A DNA stretch of 24,528 nt from CAZXSK01 sp964642855 (lineage in GTDB: Bacteria > Planctomycetota > Phycisphaerae > SM23-33). Every line of letters starts with the position of its first letter. Within the stretch, counting starts at the first letter, position 1. The stretch is from NCBI GenBank assembly GCA_964642855.1, contig CAZXSK010000058.1, forward strand, positions 1-24,528. Direction: 5' to 3'. Below the pieces are notes generated by a model, which did not search any database, was not told the DNA's origin, and was given only the letters and a program-made list of their open reading frames with translations. Both the position numbers and the translations under genes were made by a program. This document shows positions 21,981-24,528 of this stretch, piece after piece.

Positions 21981-24528
21981 TTACAACTCGCCTTTGAGCT
22001 TCCGAAGCAGGTCCAGCGCCTGCATCGGCGTGAGATTGTCCAGGTCAGCTTCCTTGATCTCCCGCGCAACCCGCCCGGCCGGGTCGGCAAACAGCTGCAT
22101 CTGTTCCGCTGCCTTGCGTGCACGCTCGGCCAGTTCGGGCATGTCCAGGTGCTCAGCCAGGTGCGCCTGGATCTGCGGCAGGATCGCGCGGGCCCGCTCG
22201 ATGACTTCCTTCGGCACCCCGGCCAGCTTCGCTACGTGCACGCCGTAACTGCGATCCGTCCCGCCTCGTACGATTTTGTGCAGAAACACCACCTCGTCCG
22301 CCCATTCGCGGACCGCCACGTTGAGGTTCGTCGTGCCGTCCAGCAGCTTCTCCAGTTCCGTCAGCTCGTGGTAGTGTGTCGCGAACAGCGCCCGGCAGCG
22401 AAGTCGCAGCGCAAGATGCTCGCAGACCGCCCACGCCAGCGACAGGCCGTCACACGTGCTCGTGCCCCGGCCCACCTCGTCGAGAATCACCAGCGACCGC
22501 GAGGTGGCGTTGTTCAGAATGTTCGCCGTCTCGACCATCTCCAGCATGAACGTGCTCAAGCCCCGCGTCAGTTCATCTGCCGCACCCACCCGGGTGAAGA
22601 TCCGATCGGCCAGCCCGATCGTTGCAGACTCCGCCGGTATGAAACTCCCCGTCTGGGCAAGCAGAACCAGCAACGCCACCTGGCGGATGTACGTGCTCTT
22701 GCCGGCCATGTTCGGACCCGTGATGATCAGCAGCCGGTGGTTCTTCGCCTCCATCTTCACGTCGTTGGGCACGAAATCGCTGCCGAGTTGCCTCGCGAGC
22801 ACCGGGTGCCGCCCGCCGACAATCTCCAGCACGTTGTCCTGCGTCACGACAGGCCGGCGATACCCACGCTCCACCGCCAGCTGCGCCAGACCCGCCAGCA
22901 CGTCCAGCGAAGCCAGCGCCTCGGCCGCTTTCTGCATGGCAGGGACGTGCTCGCAGAGCTGCTCGCGAAGCCGCTCGTAAAGCTCCGCCTCCAGCGCCTT
23001 GGCACGCTCCTCGGCCGTCAGTACCTCCGTCTCGTACCGCTTGAGTTCGTCGGTGATGTACCGCTCGGCGTTCTTGAGCGTCTGCTTGCGAACGTAGTTG
23101 TCGGGCACCTTGCCCGTGTGGGCGTGGGTGACCTCGATGTAGTAGCCAAAGACCTTGTTGAACCCCACCTTCAGCGACGAAATGCCCAGGCGCTCGGCCT
23201 CCCCGGCCTGGTACGTCGCCAGCCACTCCTGCCCGTCCGACTCGATCGACCGCAGGCGGTCGAGCTCCTCGTGATAGCCCGGAGCGATCACTCCCCCGTC
23301 GCGAACCACGTTGGGGCAGTCGGGGTCGATCGCAGCGGCGATCAACTCGGCTGCGGCATCCAGGCCCGTCAGGTCCGGCCCGATCCCGCCCAGCAACTCC
23401 GCATGGCAGCCGGCCAGCATCGCCGCCAGGTCCGGCAGCAACATCAGCGAGGCCCCCAGCGCCACCAGCTCCCGGGGCCTGACGCGACCCAAGGCTACGT
23501 TCGAAGAGATCCGGTCGATCTGCGCCACGTCGCCCAGCCGCTCACGAAGCGAATCCAGCTTGTCCCGGTCGGCGACCAGTTCTTCCACGGCGTCCTGCCG
23601 GTCGACAATCGCCGAGTAGCCCGTCAGCGGAAACGTCAGCCAGCGCTCCAGCAGCCGGGCGCCCATGCCCGTGGAGGTCCGATCGATGCACGCCAGCAGC
23701 GACCCCGACCGCTGATGGCTGCGAAGCGTGCGGTGAATCTCCAGACACCGCAGCGTGTTGCCGTCAATGGCCATGTGCTCGTCACGCTGAAACCGGCGCA
23801 GGCCTCCGATGTGCTCGATGGCCGTCTTCTGCGTTTCGCGGAGATACTCGATCACCGCCCCGGCCGCCGAGATCGAGGCGTCCCACTGCCCGTAGCCGAA
23901 CCCCTCCAGCGTGGTGGTCCCGAAGTGGTCGTTCAGCGTCTGCTGGGCGGCAGACCTGTTGAACGCCCACGGCGGGCGGGAGGTCGCCACCGCAGTCGTG
24001 CATTGACCCAGCGCTTCGCGGAAGTCCCGGCGGTCCAGCGAACTTTCCTCGGGCAGCAGCACCTCGGCCGGAGCGATACGCACCAGCTCGTCCATCAGGT
24101 GCTCGCGGGGAACCAGCATGGTCCAGAACGCCCCGCTGGACAGCTCCACCCACGCCAGTCCCGCAAGGCCGTCGCCCCCCGACTTGCCGTCCGGTGGATA
24201 CACCCCGGCCAGGTAGTTGCCCTCCCGCTGCTCCAGCAGCTGCTCGTCGGTGAGGGTGCCCGGGGTGACCAGGCGCGTCACGTCGCGCTGCACGATTCCC
24301 TTGGCCTGGCTGGCATCCTCCACCTGCTCGCAGATGGCCACCCGATGCCCTGCCCGGATCAGCCTGGCCAGGTATCCGTCCAGCGCATGGTACGGAATCC
24401 CCGCCAGCGGAATCGCCGAATCGCCCTTCGAACGCGATGTCAGTGCCAGCCCAAGCTCGCGCGAGGCGATCTTCGCGTCCTCGCCGAACATCTCGTAGAA
24501 GTCGCCCATCCGAAACAACAGGATATAC
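21981..24528 (-). CDS. mutS: DNA mismatch repair protein MutS, partial (N-terminus outside window)
   Basis: Mismatch-recognition ATPase; 848 residues are visible, lacking only about 25-30 at the N-terminus. Visible translation begins YILLFRMGDFYEMFGEDA, with the mismatch-wedging Phe and Glu of FYE. The connector and lever/core follow (IDGNTLRCLEIH and RSGSLLACIDRTSTGMGARLLERWL). The clamp helices include SLKVGFNKVFGYYIEVT. The ATPase domain has Walker A GPNMAGKSTYIRQVA (about 22697-22730), Walker B LVILDEVGRGTST and the switch THYHELTELE. The C-terminal helix-turn-helix and tail end in LTPMQALDLLRKLKGEL. All catalytic motifs are intact, so it should be functional. mutL is not adjacent. A TTG at 24518 is in frame but is not the start, because conserved residues continue upstream to the window edge. 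Confidence 0.97.
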   Translation of the reverse strand, partial: YILLFRMGDFYEMFGEDAKIASRELGLALTSRSKGDSAIPLAGIPYHALDGYLARLIRAGHRVAICEQVEDASQAKGIVQRDVTRLVTPGTLTDEQLLEQREGNYLAGVYPPDGKSGGDGLAGLAWVELSSGAFWTMLVPREHLMDELVRIAPAEVLLPEESSLDRRDFREALGQCTTAVATSRPPWAFNRSAAQQTLNDHFGTTTLEGFGYGQWDASISAAGAVIEYLRETQKTAIEHIGGLRRFQRDEHMAIDGNTLRCLEIHRTLRSHQRSGSLLACIDRTSTGMGARLLERWLTFPLTGYSAIVDRQDAVEELVADRDKLDSLRERLGDVAQIDRISSNVALGRVRPRELVALGASLMLLPDLAAMLAGCHAELLGGIGPDLTGLDAAAELIAAAIDPDCPNVVRDGGVIAPGYHEELDRLRSIESDGQEWLATYQAGEAERLGISSLKVGFNKVFGYYIEVTHAHTGKVPDNYVRKQTLKNAERYITDELKRYETEVLTAEERAKALEAELYERLREQLCEHVPAMQKAAEALASLDVLAGLAQLAVERGYRRPVVTQDNVLEIVGGRHPVLARQLGSDFVPNDVKMEAKNHRLLIITGPNMAGKSTYIRQVALLVLLAQTGSFIPAESATIGLADRIFTRVGAADELTRGLSTFMLEMVETANILNNATSRSLVILDEVGRGTSTCDGLSLAWAVCEHLALRLRCRALFATHYHELTELEKLLDGTTNLNVAVREWADEVVFLHKIVRGGTDRSYGVHVAKLAGVPKEVIERARAILPQIQAHLAEHLDMPELAERARKAAEQMQLFADPAGRVAREIKEADLDNLTPMQALDLLRKLKGEL

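Noticed and set aside
1..24528. CRISPR array, prophage, insertion sequence, tRNA or rRNA.
   Set aside because: I saw no regularly spaced direct repeats, transposase or integrase motifs, or conserved RNA gene segments on either strand.

Overview
The window is GC-rich DNA carrying ordinary bacterial chromosomal genes. It looks like a scaffold from a draft or metagenome assembly, because it holds a run of exactly 100 N at 7838-7937. The gene mix suggests a member of the Planctomycetota or a close relative, possibly Phycisphaerae-like. The pointers are a secreted nine-EF-hand protein, a PRX_like1-type thioredoxin, a multi-PAS/GAF histidine kinase, a UroD-like protein and tiny Lys/Arg-rich proteins. 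This is inference from gene content; no rRNA or other phylogenetic marker is present to prove it.

Layout. Bases 1-4064 are on the minus strand: a FucI-type sugar isomerase, then dnaX (DNA polymerase III tau/gamma), then a YcxB-like membrane protein that runs off the left edge. dnaX and the YcxB-like gene overlap by an ATGA. Bases 4296-10737 are on the plus strand: a large PAS/GAF histidine kinase cut by the N gap, a thioredoxin-like gene whose start is lost in the gap, galactokinase, and an AEC-type permease 19 bases after galK. hflX (10864-12192) and a UroD-superfamily gene (12360-13418) follow, also on plus. Bases 13420-15428 are on minus: a two-gene HEPN-like module with its own consensus-like promoter, and an APH-family kinase. 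A methyltransferase (plus), a 41-residue CxxC/HxC protein (minus), the EF-hand protein (plus), a 45-residue basic protein (minus), cheV (plus) and a possible 35-residue membrane peptide (plus) fill 15633-19889. Bases 19955-24528 are on minus: mutS (5' end outside the window), a TIM-barrel sugar isomerase/epimerase and a glycosyltransferase.

Most genes are housekeeping (replication, mismatch repair, ribosome rescue) or sugar handling (FucI-like, galK, isomerase, glycosyltransferase). Signalling is represented by the kinase and by CheV, neither with its usual partners nearby. No tRNA, rRNA, CRISPR array, transposase or integrase was seen.

The two most notable points are these. First, dnaX contains an A10 run where both alternative frames stop within seven codons, the signature of slippage-made gamma subunit. 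Second, the overlapping gene pair at 13420-14308 has a HEPN-like protein with an Rx4H/Rx6H motif and an uncharacterised partner, and it is the best candidate here for an undescribed two-gene system. The single long reading frame that crosses the N gap is an artefact and should not be read as a kinase-thioredoxin fusion.
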